From: Companilactobacillus bobalius
GTDB lineage: Bacteria > Bacillota > Bacilli > Lactobacillales > Lactobacillaceae
NCBI RefSeq assembly: GCF_009764355.1
Contig: NZ_LNUA01000060.1
Span: 62,001-126,000, forward strand
DNA: 64,000 nt
Direction of reading: 5' to 3'
This document shows positions 8,927 through 16,617 of the stretch, one piece after another (within the stretch, counting starts at the first letter, position 1; each line of letters opens with the position of its first letter). The notes beneath the pieces are model-generated. The model made no database searches. It was not told the origin of the DNA and was given only the letters and a program-made list of their open reading frames with translations. The position numbers were made by a program, and so were the translations under genes.

Positions 8927-9658
8927 CTATTTTTCTGCAGCAAAGAACCAACGAGTTGAATTATCTTTGATCTCTGATTGACCAAATTCTGCCGTAACTT
9001 GGACGTTCTTAAAGCCGATGTCCTTAAGAATCATCTCAAAAGTCTCAACAGGATATGTTCTTTCCTTATGAAGTTCAGTGTTAACCGAATAGCCTTGAAT
9101 CTTTTCATTCCAATTAAAGAATGTCAATTCATGTTCGATACTGTGAGGATATTCTCCTTCATAACTATTCCACATAAAAGCTGAATCTTCAGCTCGATGA
9201 TTAAACATATAACCTGGAAAAACTTCATCCATTTGATATAAAGAATGGGCGTCAAACAAATACTTACCACCTTCATTAAGGTGTTCGTAAGCTTGATTAA
9301 AAGCTACTGCTAGTTCATCTTCATCTTTTAAATAACAAATTGAATCATCAAAACAAGTAATAACATCAAATTTATCAAAATCAAATAAATCCATCATATT
9401 GCTTTGAACAAATGGAATATTCTTTTTGGCTTTGGTTGCTTTTTCCGCTGCAATTTTTAACATTTCTTCAGATAGATCAGTTCCCGTAACTTGGAAACGA
9501 TCAGCCAATTGGATTGTTAAATCACCTGTACCACAAGCAACATCTAGCAAAGATTTAGCTTTATCTGAGACTTGTTGTTCTACATATTGTGCCCACTTAG
9601 CATACAGTGAATCATCCATTAGTTCACTGTAAACACGTGCAAATGAGTTATAAATCAT
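8927..9658 (-). CDS. yqeM: Class I SAM-dependent methyltransferase (YqeM-like)
   Basis: A 243-aa methyltransferase with SAM motif I (LLDVACGTGDLTIQLA, about 37-52), the acidic loop TGTDLSEEML, and motif post I (FDVITCFDDSICYL). YqeM homologues are conserved after rsfS in this cluster; the substrate is not established. The stop-start overlap with rsfS (1 bp) and the 8-bp gap to tmcAL indicate one operon. A ribosomal or tRNA substrate would fit the neighbours but is inference. Confidence 0.88.
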   Translation of the reverse strand: MIYNSFARVYSELMDDSLYAKWAQYVEQQVSDKAKSLLDVACGTGDLTIQLADRFQVTGTDLSEEMLKIAAEKATKAKKNIPFVQSNMMDLFDFDKFDVITCFDDSICYLKDEDELAVAFNQAYEHLNEGGKYLFDAHSLYQMDEVFPGYMFNHRAEDSAFMWNSYEGEYPHSIEHELTFFNWNEKIQGYSVNTELHKERTYPVETFEMILKDIGFKNVQVTAEFGQSEIKDNSTRWFFAAEK

Positions 9659-10014
9659 TATTCAGTTACCAAATTGGAAATATCTACTTCGGGAGCATCT
9701 GACCAAAGTTTTTCCAAATTGTAGAATTCACGTTTTTCGGCTGTGAAAACGTGAATAATAACATCATGAAGATCAATCAATACCCATTCAGAGTTACGAT
9801 TTCCTTCAACGTGACTTACATTAATGTCATTTTCGCCAGCTTTGTCCAAAACTGATTGAACAATAGCATCAACTTGACGTTGAGAACCGGCATCCATAAT
9901 AACAAAATAATCAGCCACAATACTTACACCACTGATATTCAAAACTTTAATATCGTTAGCGTGTTTTTCATCTGCTGCCTTAACAGCGATTTCCATTATA
10001 TTCTTTGAGTCCAA
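9658..10014 (-). CDS. rsfS: Ribosomal silencing factor RsfS
   Basis: Binds ribosomal protein uL14 and blocks 50S-30S joining, lowering translation when nutrients are short. The 118-aa product has the whole DUF143 domain: AVKAADEKHANDIKVLNI at the N-terminus, DYFVIMDAGSQRQVDAI in the middle, and the C-terminal EWVLIDLHDVIIHVFT followed by REFYNLEKLW. Located between yqeK and yqeM as in most Firmicutes, 1 bp after yqeK. Confidence 0.96.
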   Translation of the reverse strand: MDSKNIMEIAVKAADEKHANDIKVLNISGVSIVADYFVIMDAGSQRQVDAIVQSVLDKAGENDINVSHVEGNRNSEWVLIDLHDVIIHVFTAEKREFYNLEKLWSDAPEVDISNLVTE

Positions 10015-10015
10015 A

Positions 10016-10618
10016 CTATAATTCTCCTTTTGCGATCCAGTAGTTATAATTTACAAATGTTTCTGGGTATACTACTCTATTGCGGTCAATCAAGTATGCC
10101 AGTGAGTGCTTCAATTCAAAAGTTACTCCAGCATCTAATGATTTTTTAGCATATTGTCTAGCTTCATCGATTCCTGGGAAACTTCTCTTAGGTTCAATGA
10201 AATCACCAATAAATACACATTTATCAACTGTAGTCATGGTTGTATGACCAACTGTGTGTCTTCTGATAGCATTCAGGACATCTTCATCATAAATACCCAA
10301 TTCATCTTTAACAATTTCAGCGCCAACGATTCCGTGCCAAATAGCATTGTTAAATTTTAATAACTCTGGATCCATATTCTTCTCTTTAATAACACTAATA
10401 AATTCTTCATCACTGCGCTCTTTAGCATAGTCATGTAACAAACCAGCTAAACCTGCACGTTCGACGTCGCCACCATTTTCAGCAGCTAGTCCGCGACTTA
10501 CTTTTTCTACTCGTAAACAATGGTTATAGCGAAAGTCGCTTAAAGTATCACGCATTCGCTCCAGAATCTTGTCTCGATCGATTCCTGGCATAACTTCATC
10601 ATAATTAAATTCAGTCAT
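10016..10618 (-). CDS. yqeK: HD-domain hydrolase YqeK (Ap4A hydrolase, symmetrical)
   Basis: Metal-dependent phosphohydrolase. YqeK-type HD proteins split diadenosine tetraphosphate to ADP. HD residues are visible: His in RYNHCLRV, HD in LLHDYAK, and IWHGIVGA, GDFIEPKR further on. I choose ATG 10618 (200 aa), preceded by AGGGGGC at a normal distance; an in-frame ATG at 10636 lacks an SD. It overlaps the nadD end by 8 bp. A divergent and frameshifted relative lies at 38645-39239. Confidence 0.93.
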   Translation of the reverse strand: MTEFNYDEVMPGIDRDKILERMRDTLSDFRYNHCLRVEKVSRGLAAENGGDVERAGLAGLLHDYAKERSDEEFISVIKEKNMDPELLKFNNAIWHGIVGAEIVKDELGIYDEDVLNAIRRHTVGHTTMTTVDKCVFIGDFIEPKRSFPGIDEARQYAKKSLDAGVTFELKHSLAYLIDRNRVVYPETFVNYNYWIAKGEL

Positions 10619-11249
10619 TATAAAGCCCCCTGTCATTTATATACCAAGCAACATCATCAGGTACCAAATACTTTATTGTTTGACCCTTTCTGACTCGCTC
10701 ACGTATCATACTTGAACTAATTTCTAATTCAGGCGTGTTTACCCAAAGTATAGGGTACTTTGACTTTTTCTCAAAGCCTTTGCGACATACTCCTACAAAA
10801 TGTACCATCTGTCTCAATTCTTCAATGTGAGACCACTTAGGCAAATTCTCCACCATATCTCCACCAATAATAAAGTAATACTCAGTATTAGGATTATATT
10901 CTTTCAATAGCTTAATGGTTTCATAAGTATAGCTCACTCCACCACGATGAATATCAGTTAAGTCTAGGTCAAAATGCATATTATCTCTAATAGCCAATTT
11001 GATCATATTGATACGATCATCACTATTGATGGTAGGAATGGTCTTTTGTACTCCACGATGAGGTGGAACTTTGTCAGGCAAAAATAACACTTTATCCAAA
11101 CACAATTGTTCGTAAACTTGTTCGGCAATAACTAAATGTCCCAAATGAATGGGATTAAAAGTTCCACCTAAGATTCCAACATGCTTTTTGGGCAAATTAC
11201 TATGAAATTCTAATTTTGCTTTAGTTAATAATTGTTTTTGAGTATCCAT
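10611..11249 (-). CDS. nadD: Nicotinate-nucleotide adenylyltransferase NadD
   Basis: Makes deamido-NAD from nicotinate mononucleotide and ATP, the penultimate step of NAD synthesis. GILGGTFNPIHLGHLVIAEQ carries the (H/T)xGH nucleotidyltransferase signature, and ISSSMIRERVRKG near the C-terminus is the ISST-type motif. The core is preceded by ~25 extra residues, as in other lactobacilli. Start is uncertain: ATG 11249 follows AAGTGATG, which matches the distal part of the SD consensus; ATG 11255 and GTG 11258 are alternatives. It lies 5-14 bp after yhbY, in the conserved order. Confidence 0.94.
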   Translation of the reverse strand: MDTQKQLLTKAKLEFHSNLPKKHVGILGGTFNPIHLGHLVIAEQVYEQLCLDKVLFLPDKVPPHRGVQKTIPTINSDDRINMIKLAIRDNMHFDLDLTDIHRGGVSYTYETIKLLKEYNPNTEYYFIIGGDMVENLPKWSHIEELRQMVHFVGVCRKGFEKKSKYPILWVNTPELEISSSMIRERVRKGQTIKYLVPDDVAWYINDRGLYND

Positions 11250-11263
11250 TTTCATCACTTAAA

Positions 11264-11578
11264 TTACATATTTTCTAATTCAATAGAATATTTACGGTTT
11301 TTAATTTTAGGTGCTTTCTTGTAAAAGACTAATTTAGAACCAATTGTTTGTACATGAACGATTTGTTCGTCAAATTCATTCAAAGCATCAATCAAATCTT
11401 GGGGTTCCACCATTGTATTTTGTAGTAATGAAACTTTAATTATTTCATCTTTGTTAATCAAAAGTTCTAATTGATTTAAAAGATTTTCACTGATACCATC
11501 ACGACCAACTTGAATAGCTGGTTTCATGGTAGCGGCTTGACTTCTTAAATAACGATTCTTTTTTCCTTTAATTATCAT
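11264..11578 (-). CDS. yhbY: Ribosome assembly RNA-binding protein YhbY (CRM domain)
   Basis: Small CRM-domain protein of 104 aa associated with pre-50S particles. Motifs: KGKKNRYLRSQA at the N-terminus, the GRDGIS loop (GxxG-like) and ELIKVSLLQN-type strand in the middle. I place the start at ATG 11578, 7 nt after AAGGAG. Extending to 11626 would run into yqeH and add residues the family lacks. Part of the yqeG-yqeH-yhbY-nadD series. Confidence 0.94.
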   Translation of the reverse strand: MIIKGKKNRYLRSQAATMKPAIQVGRDGISENLLNQLELLINKDEIIKVSLLQNTMVEPQDLIDALNEFDEQIVHVQTIGSKLVFYKKAPKIKNRKYSIELENM

Positions 11579-11588
11579 ATGTTTCTCC

Positions 11589-12704
11589 TTAAATAATTGC
11601 ATTCCGAATTGAGACACGGACACCATCTGGAACGTAGGCCTTAACCTTGCTTCCGGCAGGAATTGTAACCCAACCTAAACCATAGATAACAATATCAGAT
11701 TTCTCATGTGCAGAGAAAATTTGTTGCTTCATTTTAGGGAAAGATTCAATTTCTGTAGGTGGAGCTAAAATATCACCTAAATGTTTTTGATAGAACTCAT
11801 CCGCATTAATTGTCTTAGTTCTATGAAGTGGCAATCCTTGATTGACATAGAAAGTAACATTCGTCTTATAATCTAAGAAATCGAATCTAGCTAAGCCAGC
11901 CACAAAAATTGTTTGTCCATCACGAAGTTGGAAAGTAACTGGACGCAATGGCTTCTTTGGTGTGATAGTCTTTAAATCTTTGGCATTCAAATAATGTGCT
12001 AATTGATAATTGTGAATAATACCTGGTGTATCAACTAGATTGTGGCCATCATCCAAAGGAATATCAATTCTATCAAGCGTTGTACCTGGAAATCTTGATG
12101 TCGTGATCAAATTCTTAACGTCTGAATTAGAACTGATAATACGGTTAATCAAAGTTGATTTACCAGTATTGGTTGTTCCTACAACATAAACATCTTTGCC
12201 ATCACGATATTTTTCAATCATATCCATCAATTCATCAATATTAATTCCCTTAACAGCTGAAACTAAAATTTGGTCAGTTGACTTGATTCCATTTTCCTTA
12301 CTCTTTTGTTGTAACCAGTTCAATAGACGATTCTTATTAACTGATTTTGGCAATAGATCAACCTTATTACCAACGACAATAATTTTTTTATCACCAACAA
12401 ATCTTTGTAAACCGGGAATGACACTACCCTCATAGTCAAAAATATCGACTACGTTTACTACTAGTGCATCTTTTTCTGAAATAGAGTCCAACAACTTCAA
12501 GAAATCATCGTCTGAGACATCAACATCCGTAATTTCATTATAATTACGTAGTCTAAAACATCTCTTACACAATAATTCTTTAGAATCGTCTTCTATATAT
12601 TTCTTTAAAGTTGATTCTTGCACATAGCCAGGTTTGTCTTTATCTTCGGTCTGAAGTCTGGCACCACAACCTATACAATACAACTTATCATCAATTTCTG
12701 TCAT
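11589..12704 (-). CDS. yqeH: Ribosome biogenesis GTPase YqeH
   Basis: Circularly permuted GTPase required for 30S assembly, 371 aa. N-terminal zinc finger CIGCGARLQ ... LCKRCFRLR (about residues 10-60). Permuted G motifs follow in the order G4 GNKVDLLP, G5 VSAVKG, G1 VGTTNTGKSTLIN, G3 VDTPG. The C-terminal region is the RNA/protein-binding part. ATG start overlaps yqeG by 14 bp. Assignment is very secure. Confidence 0.97.
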   Translation of the reverse strand: MTEIDDKLYCIGCGARLQTEDKDKPGYVQESTLKKYIEDDSKELLCKRCFRLRNYNEITDVDVSDDDFLKLLDSISEKDALVVNVVDIFDYEGSVIPGLQRFVGDKKIIVVGNKVDLLPKSVNKNRLLNWLQQKSKENGIKSTDQILVSAVKGINIDELMDMIEKYRDGKDVYVVGTTNTGKSTLINRIISSNSDVKNLITTSRFPGTTLDRIDIPLDDGHNLVDTPGIIHNYQLAHYLNAKDLKTITPKKPLRPVTFQLRDGQTIFVAGLARFDFLDYKTNVTFYVNQGLPLHRTKTINADEFYQKHLGDILAPPTEIESFPKMKQQIFSAHEKSDIVIYGLGWVTIPAGSKVKAYVPDGVRVSIRNAII

Positions 12705-13218
12705 TTAATGAATCCTTCCAGTATAAATTCTTATCACGCTTTTGCATAGCTTTTAAAATTGGACGTTCAAAAAATCTATTCACACGAGTCTTTTTAGCAT
12801 CAGTCTTTACTAAAGGCTTTACTAAAACTGTTTTCAACCCGGCCATATTTCCTGCTAAAACGTCAGTCATCACCTGATCCCCGACAAATAAAACGTTGGC
12901 AGGATTAATTTTTTCACTTCTAATATGATTAATAATTACGAATGGTAATGGTTTAACCGCACGAGCAACAATACTTACAGGTAATTCATGAACAGCTTTT
13001 TCAACACGTTCATAGCTATTGTTCGAAACAATCATAACCTCAATATCATTTTTAGACATCTGATTGAGCCATTTTCGTAATGAGAGGTCATATTTATTAC
13101 TATTCCATGGCAAAAGTGTGTTATCAAGATCTGTCATAATCGTAGTAATTCCTAATTGTTTAAGATCATCAATCTCAATATCAGTAATTTTATCAAGCAT
13201 AATATATGGTTTAAACAT
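12691..13218 (-). CDS. yqeG: YqeG family HAD IIIA phosphatase
   Basis: A 175-aa HAD-superfamily phosphatase. Motif I is DLDNTLLPW (nucleophile Asp and general-acid Asp), motif II VSNN, and motif IV VGDQVMTDVLAGN. YqeG members resemble phosphatidylglycerophosphatase of plants and yeast (GEP4), but the bacterial substrate is not firmly settled. First gene of the yqe operon. A hairpin terminator of the rplT operon lies just upstream, so a promoter must lie in 13219-13250, although none is obvious. Confidence 0.92.
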   Translation of the reverse strand: MFKPYIMLDKITDIEIDDLKQLGITTIMTDLDNTLLPWNSNKYDLSLRKWLNQMSKNDIEVMIVSNNSYERVEKAVHELPVSIVARAVKPLPFVIINHIRSEKINPANVLFVGDQVMTDVLAGNMAGLKTVLVKPLVKTDAKKTRVNRFFERPILKAMQKRDKNLYWKDSLNDRN

Positions 13219-13250
13219 TTTTAATCCTCATTATCTGCTAATTAGTAAAA

Positions 13251-13281
13251 AAACGTAATTTGGGTTATCCAAATTACGTTT
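13251..13281 (-). terminator. Terminator of infC-rpmI-rplT
   Basis: Perfect 13-bp stem (13251-13263 with 13269-13281), 5-nt loop, followed on the minus strand by TTTTTT. It lies 11 bp past the rplT stop. Confidence 0.9.
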
Positions 13282-13291
13282 GTTTTAACAA

Positions 13292-13648
13292 TTAAGCTAA
13301 AGCTTTCTTAGCTGTATCTACTAAACTTGTGAATGCCTTTGGATCTTCAATAGCAACTTGGGCCAACATCTTACGGTTGATGTCGACATTAGCTAACTTC
13401 AAACCATGCATTAATTTGCTGTAGCTGATTTCATTCATTCTTGCAGCAGCATTGATTCTAGCAATCCATAACTTACGGAAGTCGCGCTTAACTTGGCGAC
13501 GATCACGGAATGCATAACGGTATGAAACCATGATTTGAGTATGTGCTGCTTTAAAAGTGATATGTTTTGAACCACGATATCCCTTAGCTAATTTTAAAAC
13601 CTTTTTACGACGTTTGCGAGTTACTGTTCCACCTTTTACACGTGGCAT
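13292..13648 (-). CDS. rplT: 50S ribosomal protein L20 (bL20)
   Basis: Early-assembly 23S rRNA-binding protein of 118 aa, standard length. Starts [20 protein letters not shown] with the basic N-terminal tail, followed by [18 protein letters not shown]. Last gene of the infC-rpmI-rplT operon. In low-GC Gram-positives L20 represses this operon through the leader; the leader is present at 14462-14588. Confidence 0.98.
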   Translation of the reverse strand: MPRVKGGTVTRKRRKKVLKLAKGYRGSKHITFKAAHTQIMVSYRYAFRDRRQVKRDFRKLWIARINAAARMNEISYSKLMHGLKLANVDINRKMLAQVAIEDPKAFTSLVDTAKKALA

Positions 13649-13698
13649 AATGACTCCTCCTTTAATTTACAAAAATAAATATTTAAGTGATTAGCTAA

Positions 13699-13896
13699 TT
13701 AATATGTAGCTAACATTTGTTTGATACGTTTCATATCACTTGAACTAACCATACCTGGTTTAGCTAATTGACGACGTTGCTTCTTAGTCTTACCGTGGAA
13801 ACGGTGACTTGTATAAGCATGCATTCTCTTCCAACCACCATTAGCAGTTTTCTTAAATCTCTTTGCTGATGCGCGGTGTGTCTTTTGTTTAGGCAT
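13699..13896 (-). CDS. rpmI: 50S ribosomal protein L35 (bL35)
   Basis: 65-aa ribosomal protein with the family signature [17 protein letters not shown]. The start is set at ATG 13896 because GGAGGG lies 7 nt upstream; five extra residues from 13911 would be untypical. The gene is 14 bp after infC and 50 bp before rplT. Confidence 0.97.
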   Translation of the reverse strand: MPKQKTHRASAKRFKKTANGGWKRMHAYTSHRFHGKTKKQRRQLAKPGMVSSSDMKRIKQMLATY

Positions 13897-13910
13897 TGAA
13901 AATCCCTCCA

Positions 13911-14444
13911 CTATTTCTTCTTTTTGTTATCTTTTGCGTTAATTGGATCAAGCATTAAAAACATACTACGACCGTCCATCTTAGGTCTAGTTGTTACCGT
14001 AGAAACATCCTTAGTCTGTTCAGCGACACGGTCTAAGACTTCCTTACCTATCTCTTTATGAGTAATTGCTCTACCCTTAAAGCGAAGAGAAACTTTGACC
14101 TTATCACCTTTAGCTAAGAACTTGCGAGCGTTGTTAAGTTTTGTATTGAAGTCGTTTGCCTCAATAGTTGGACTTAAACGCACTTCTTTAAGACTAACAG
14201 TTTTTTGTTTTTTACGTGCTTCACGATCTTTCTTTTGAAGATCAAACTTATATTTACCATAATCCATAATTCTGGCAACGGGTGGTTTAGCACCTGGTGA
14301 CATTAGAACTAGGTCCATATTAGCTGCTTCGGCTAATCTTCTAGCTTCTGCGGTTGGTTTAACACCAACTTGATCCCCATTTTCAGCGATCAATCTAACT
14401 TCTTTCGCACGTATTTGATCATTTAATAATAATTCTCTTGCTAT
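13911..14444 (-). CDS. infC: Translation initiation factor IF-3, AUA start
   Basis: IF-3 checks start-codon pairing on the 30S subunit. The normal 177-aa length is restored by starting at ATA 14444, 6 nt after a textbook GGAGGTGA. This gives the N-terminus [19 protein letters not shown], which matches the IF-3 family. The first conventional start-like codon (TTG 14393) would cut off 17 conserved residues. Rare start codons (AUU/AUA) are the rule for infC and let IF-3 repress its own translation. Core motifs [26 protein letters not shown] and [10 protein letters not shown] are all present. Confidence 0.96.
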   Translation of the reverse strand: MARELLLNDQIRAKEVRLIAENGDQVGVKPTAEARRLAEAANMDLVLMSPGAKPPVARIMDYGKYKFDLQKKDREARKKQKTVSLKEVRLSPTIEANDFNTKLNNARKFLAKGDKVKVSLRFKGRAITHKEIGKEVLDRVAEQTKDVSTVTTRPKMDGRSMFLMLDPINAKDNKKKK

Positions 14445-14461
14445 GAGTAGTCACCTCCGGA

Positions 14462-14588
14462 GTAATTTGGCCCACAAAAAAAGCGGGCTGCACAAGCATG
14501 CCCACTATATTATCTACGTAATCGTATTAACCTAGAGGCGAATGCATAGGTGAGAAGCGGGCGCTTCTGCTTAATCTCAACAGTTATA
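14462..14588 (-). promoter_or_regulatory. L20-type autoregulatory leader of the infC operon
   Basis: The 5' leader of infC-rpmI-rplT. From its 5' end on the minus strand it contains ACTGTTGAGATTAAGCAGAAG, the CGCCCGCTTCTCACC segment and a GAATGCATAGG-complementary segment. It ends in a strong attenuator hairpin, AGTGGGC/GCCCGCT followed by T7 (plus 14475-14506), 30 bp ahead of the infC SD. This matches the Firmicutes L20_leader architecture as I know it: L20 binds the leader and favours termination. Assigned by motif memory, not by a covariance search. Confidence 0.85.
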
Positions 14589-14589
14589 A

Positions 14590-14618
14590 ACTATAACAAT
14601 ATAAACGCGACATGTCAA
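14590..14618 (-). promoter_or_regulatory. Strong promoter of infC-rpmI-rplT
   Basis: On the minus strand: perfect -35 TTGACA (plus 14613-14618), 17-bp spacer, -10 TATAGT (plus 14590-14595). Transcription would start right at the beginning of the L20-type leader. Confidence 0.85.
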
Positions 14619-14707
14619 TAAACATCGATAAATTTGTTATAGAAAAGCTGAAAAAGTTCAATACAAGTAATTTATCACGTTATCTTAGCTAACACAAGTT
14701 TTTAAAC

Positions 14708-15727
14708 TTATATTAGATCATATTTGACTAAGCTATCGACTGCTGACAAAACAGCTTGTTGGTTATCGGAAATTGGTGTCCAACCTAAAACATCTTTAGG
14801 TTGTTGATTGCTGACTTTACGATTCATATGCATCATCAATTTACCTTCCCTAGCCCTAGAATTAAATATTGCTGCAACATCAATAAGCCAATTGGGTATA
14901 GTTTTATCCGTAACCTTATCTTTTAAAGATTTACGTTGAGTTTTTATCAGTTCAGCTATCTCTTCCATTGAGATTTGTCCATCTGCACTAGCAATAAATC
15001 TTTTGAATTTGGCCTCAGGTGTTTCCATAGCCCTGATTTCAATATCTACAACATCCCTAACATCCACTACGTTCAAAGGTAAATCGGGAATCCTTTTAGT
15101 TGTATCGGCTACGAGATTCTTTAATAAATCAAAACTGCCTGATACATGTCGATCTAACGATGGACCAAAAATTGCAACTGGATTGACTGTTACAAACTCC
15201 AAATTCACTTCTGGTTGATTAACATATTTCCAGGCCGCTTGTTCAGCTAATAATTTAGACTTTTCATAAATTGATAATCCTTTTTCTTCAGGATCAGTCC
15301 AATCAGCTTCGGTAGTTAGCCCTTGTTTTTTACTAAAACCGACCGCCCCAAAATTAGATGTCATTACAACTCGTTTCACTTTACTAGCATTAGCAGCCTT
15401 CAAAATTCTTAAAGTACCATCCAATGCCGGTTTTATAGCATCTGATTCATTCTTGATTTTGCCAAAGAAAACTGGTGAGGCAACACTAAAAACATATTCT
15501 CGATCCTGCATAGCTTCTAACCAATTATTGTCATTGGATAAATCAGCTTCAATAAAAGACAAATTCTGTAAATTTTTAACCCCATAGGATTCTAAGATCT
15601 TCATTATGCGAGCTTGACCGCTTTTCTTTCGAGTAGTTGTTCTAACGTCATAACCATCATTTAACAATTGCATAACTAATCTTAAACCTAAGAATCCCGT
15701 ACCACCTGTGACTAAAACTTTTTTCAT
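14708..15727 (-). CDS. NAD(P)-dependent epimerase/dihydroflavonol reductase-like SDR
   Basis: Extended short-chain dehydrogenase of 339 aa. Rossmann motif VTGGTGFLGLRLV at the N-terminus, then RTTTRK suggesting NADP preference, VASPVFF and a catalytic YEKSK (YxxxK) near residue 170. This type reduces aldehydes or ketones (flavonol-4-reductase/methylglyoxal reductase-like) or epimerises sugars; the substrate is unknown. SD AGGAAG before ATG. It faces a MerR regulator, and its promoter has the 19-bp MerR-type spacer. That implies induction by a small, probably electrophilic or thiol/carbonyl stressor (inference). Confidence 0.85.
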   Translation of the reverse strand: MKKVLVTGGTGFLGLRLVMQLLNDGYDVRTTTRKKSGQARIMKILESYGVKNLQNLSFIEADLSNDNNWLEAMQDREYVFSVASPVFFGKIKNESDAIKPALDGTLRILKAANASKVKRVVMTSNFGAVGFSKKQGLTTEADWTDPEEKGLSIYEKSKLLAEQAAWKYVNQPEVNLEFVTVNPVAIFGPSLDRHVSGSFDLLKNLVADTTKRIPDLPLNVVDVRDVVDIEIRAMETPEAKFKRFIASADGQISMEEIAELIKTQRKSLKDKVTDKTIPNWLIDVAAIFNSRAREGKLMMHMNRKVSNQQPKDVLGWTPISDNQQAVLSAVDSLVKYDLI

Positions 15728-15769
15728 AAAGGAACTTCCTTGTACTTATTTTATTAATTGATTATCATC

Positions 15770-15800
15770 ACTTTAAACCCTAAACTATGGTTTAGAGCAA
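15770..15800 (-). promoter_or_regulatory. MerR-type 19-bp-spacer promoter with operator dyad
   Basis: For the reductase gene: -35 TTGCTC (plus 15795-15800), a spacer of exactly 19 bp, -10 TAAAGT (plus 15770-15775). The spacer holds the dyad CTAAAC-TATG-GTTTAG (plus 15780-15795), nested in TAAACC...GGTTTA (15774-15794). Overlong spacers with a central dyad are the hallmark of promoters untwisted by MerR activators. Confidence 0.7.
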
Positions 15801-15818
15801 GCACATAAAGGAGATTCC

Positions 15819-16259
15819 ATGAAAAAAACTTATTCTATTAAAGAAGTAGCTGATTACTTTCACTTACCAATTTCAACTATCCGTTACTATGACAAAAAAG
15901 GATTGCTTCCCTTTGTCTCAAAAAATGAAGCTGGTTATCGAGTTTTTTCGGAATCCGACTTTGGTTTCATTAAAACTATTTGTTGTTTAAAAAATACTGG
16001 TATGCCTATTAAAGACATCAGAACCTACATTGATCTTTGTATGCAAGGAACTGCTTCAATTCAACAACGCAGAGAGTTACTACAGCAACATAAGAAAAAT
16101 GTTTTGAAACAACAACAAGTGTTGCATGACAATCTAAAAGAAATCACTACCAAAATTCAACGCTATGCTAGTGAGGATTCAGTTAACATCATCAAAGGGC
16201 AAATCAATTTTGTTCAAGATGAAAAGAAGAGTCTAAACCTTGAGAACCCTTTTAAATAA
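15819..16259 (+). CDS. MerR-family transcriptional regulator
   Basis: A 146-aa regulator with N-terminal winged helix (YSIKEVADYFHLPISTIRYYD, split here to the key SxIRYYD motif), the KGLLPFV wing and GMPIKDIRTYIDLC, followed by a long dimerisation coiled coil rich in Gln/Lys. No metal-binding Cys cluster at the C-terminus, so it belongs to the AdhR/YraB-like aldehyde-type subgroup rather than metal sensors. SD AAAGGAG. Divergent from the reductase gene it probably controls. A second gene of the same type is at 60838-61275. Confidence 0.9.
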   Translation: MKKTYSIKEVADYFHLPISTIRYYDKKGLLPFVSKNEAGYRVFSESDFGFIKTICCLKNTGMPIKDIRTYIDLCMQGTASIQQRRELLQQHKKNVLKQQQVLHDNLKEITTKIQRYASEDSVNIIKGQINFVQDEKKSLNLENPFK

Positions 16260-16340
16260 TTAAGTATAACTTTGGATAAACAGTTCAAGACGCTCTTTAA
16301 TTTAGTTAACATATTTAAACAAAATTAAAGAGTGATTTTT

Positions 16341-16578
16341 ATGGTAGAAGTTAAAAATTCTACGGAACTTATTCAGGCTCTTACTGCAAAAGATACATTA
16401 TTGTTCTAACTGATCGCCGTTCCATCTTTAATACTAATTACGAAACCGATCTTAGTTCATTCAACTGTGAAAAGCTTGAATTAAATGGTTAATCTTCCTT
16501 CCTATTTAAATCTAAATTAAAAAAATATCAATATCATTGCTACTGACACTTAGGAAGAGCTTGGCAGTATTAAAATAA
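16341..16578 (+). pseudogene. Decayed small gene (multiple frameshifts and stops)
   Basis: An ATG at 16341 with the SD-like AAAGAGTGA begins MVEVKNSTELIQALTAKDT and stops after 22 codons. Shifting frame near 16398 continues as IIVLTDRRSIFNTNYETDL... KLELNG. A further shift near 16488 continues as NLPSYLNLN, stop, KNINIIATDT, stop, EELGSIK. Read together this is one ~75-80-residue protein with at least two frameshifts and two nonsense codons. The strand-like repeated pattern (LELNG ... INIIATD) hints at a small beta-helix-like protein, but I do not recognise the family. The 358-bp space 16260-16617 holds only this and the terminator. Confidence 0.6.
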
Positions 16579-16614
16579 GGTCTAGAAATCAATTTCTGAT
16601 TTCTAGACCTTATT
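16574..16614. terminator. Bidirectional terminator
   Basis: Perfect 18-bp inverted repeat (16574-16591 with 16597-16614) with a 5-nt loop. It serves the permease gene on the minus strand, whose stop codon is 4 bp away, and the relic on the plus strand. Confidence 0.88.
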
Positions 16615-16617
16615 ATT

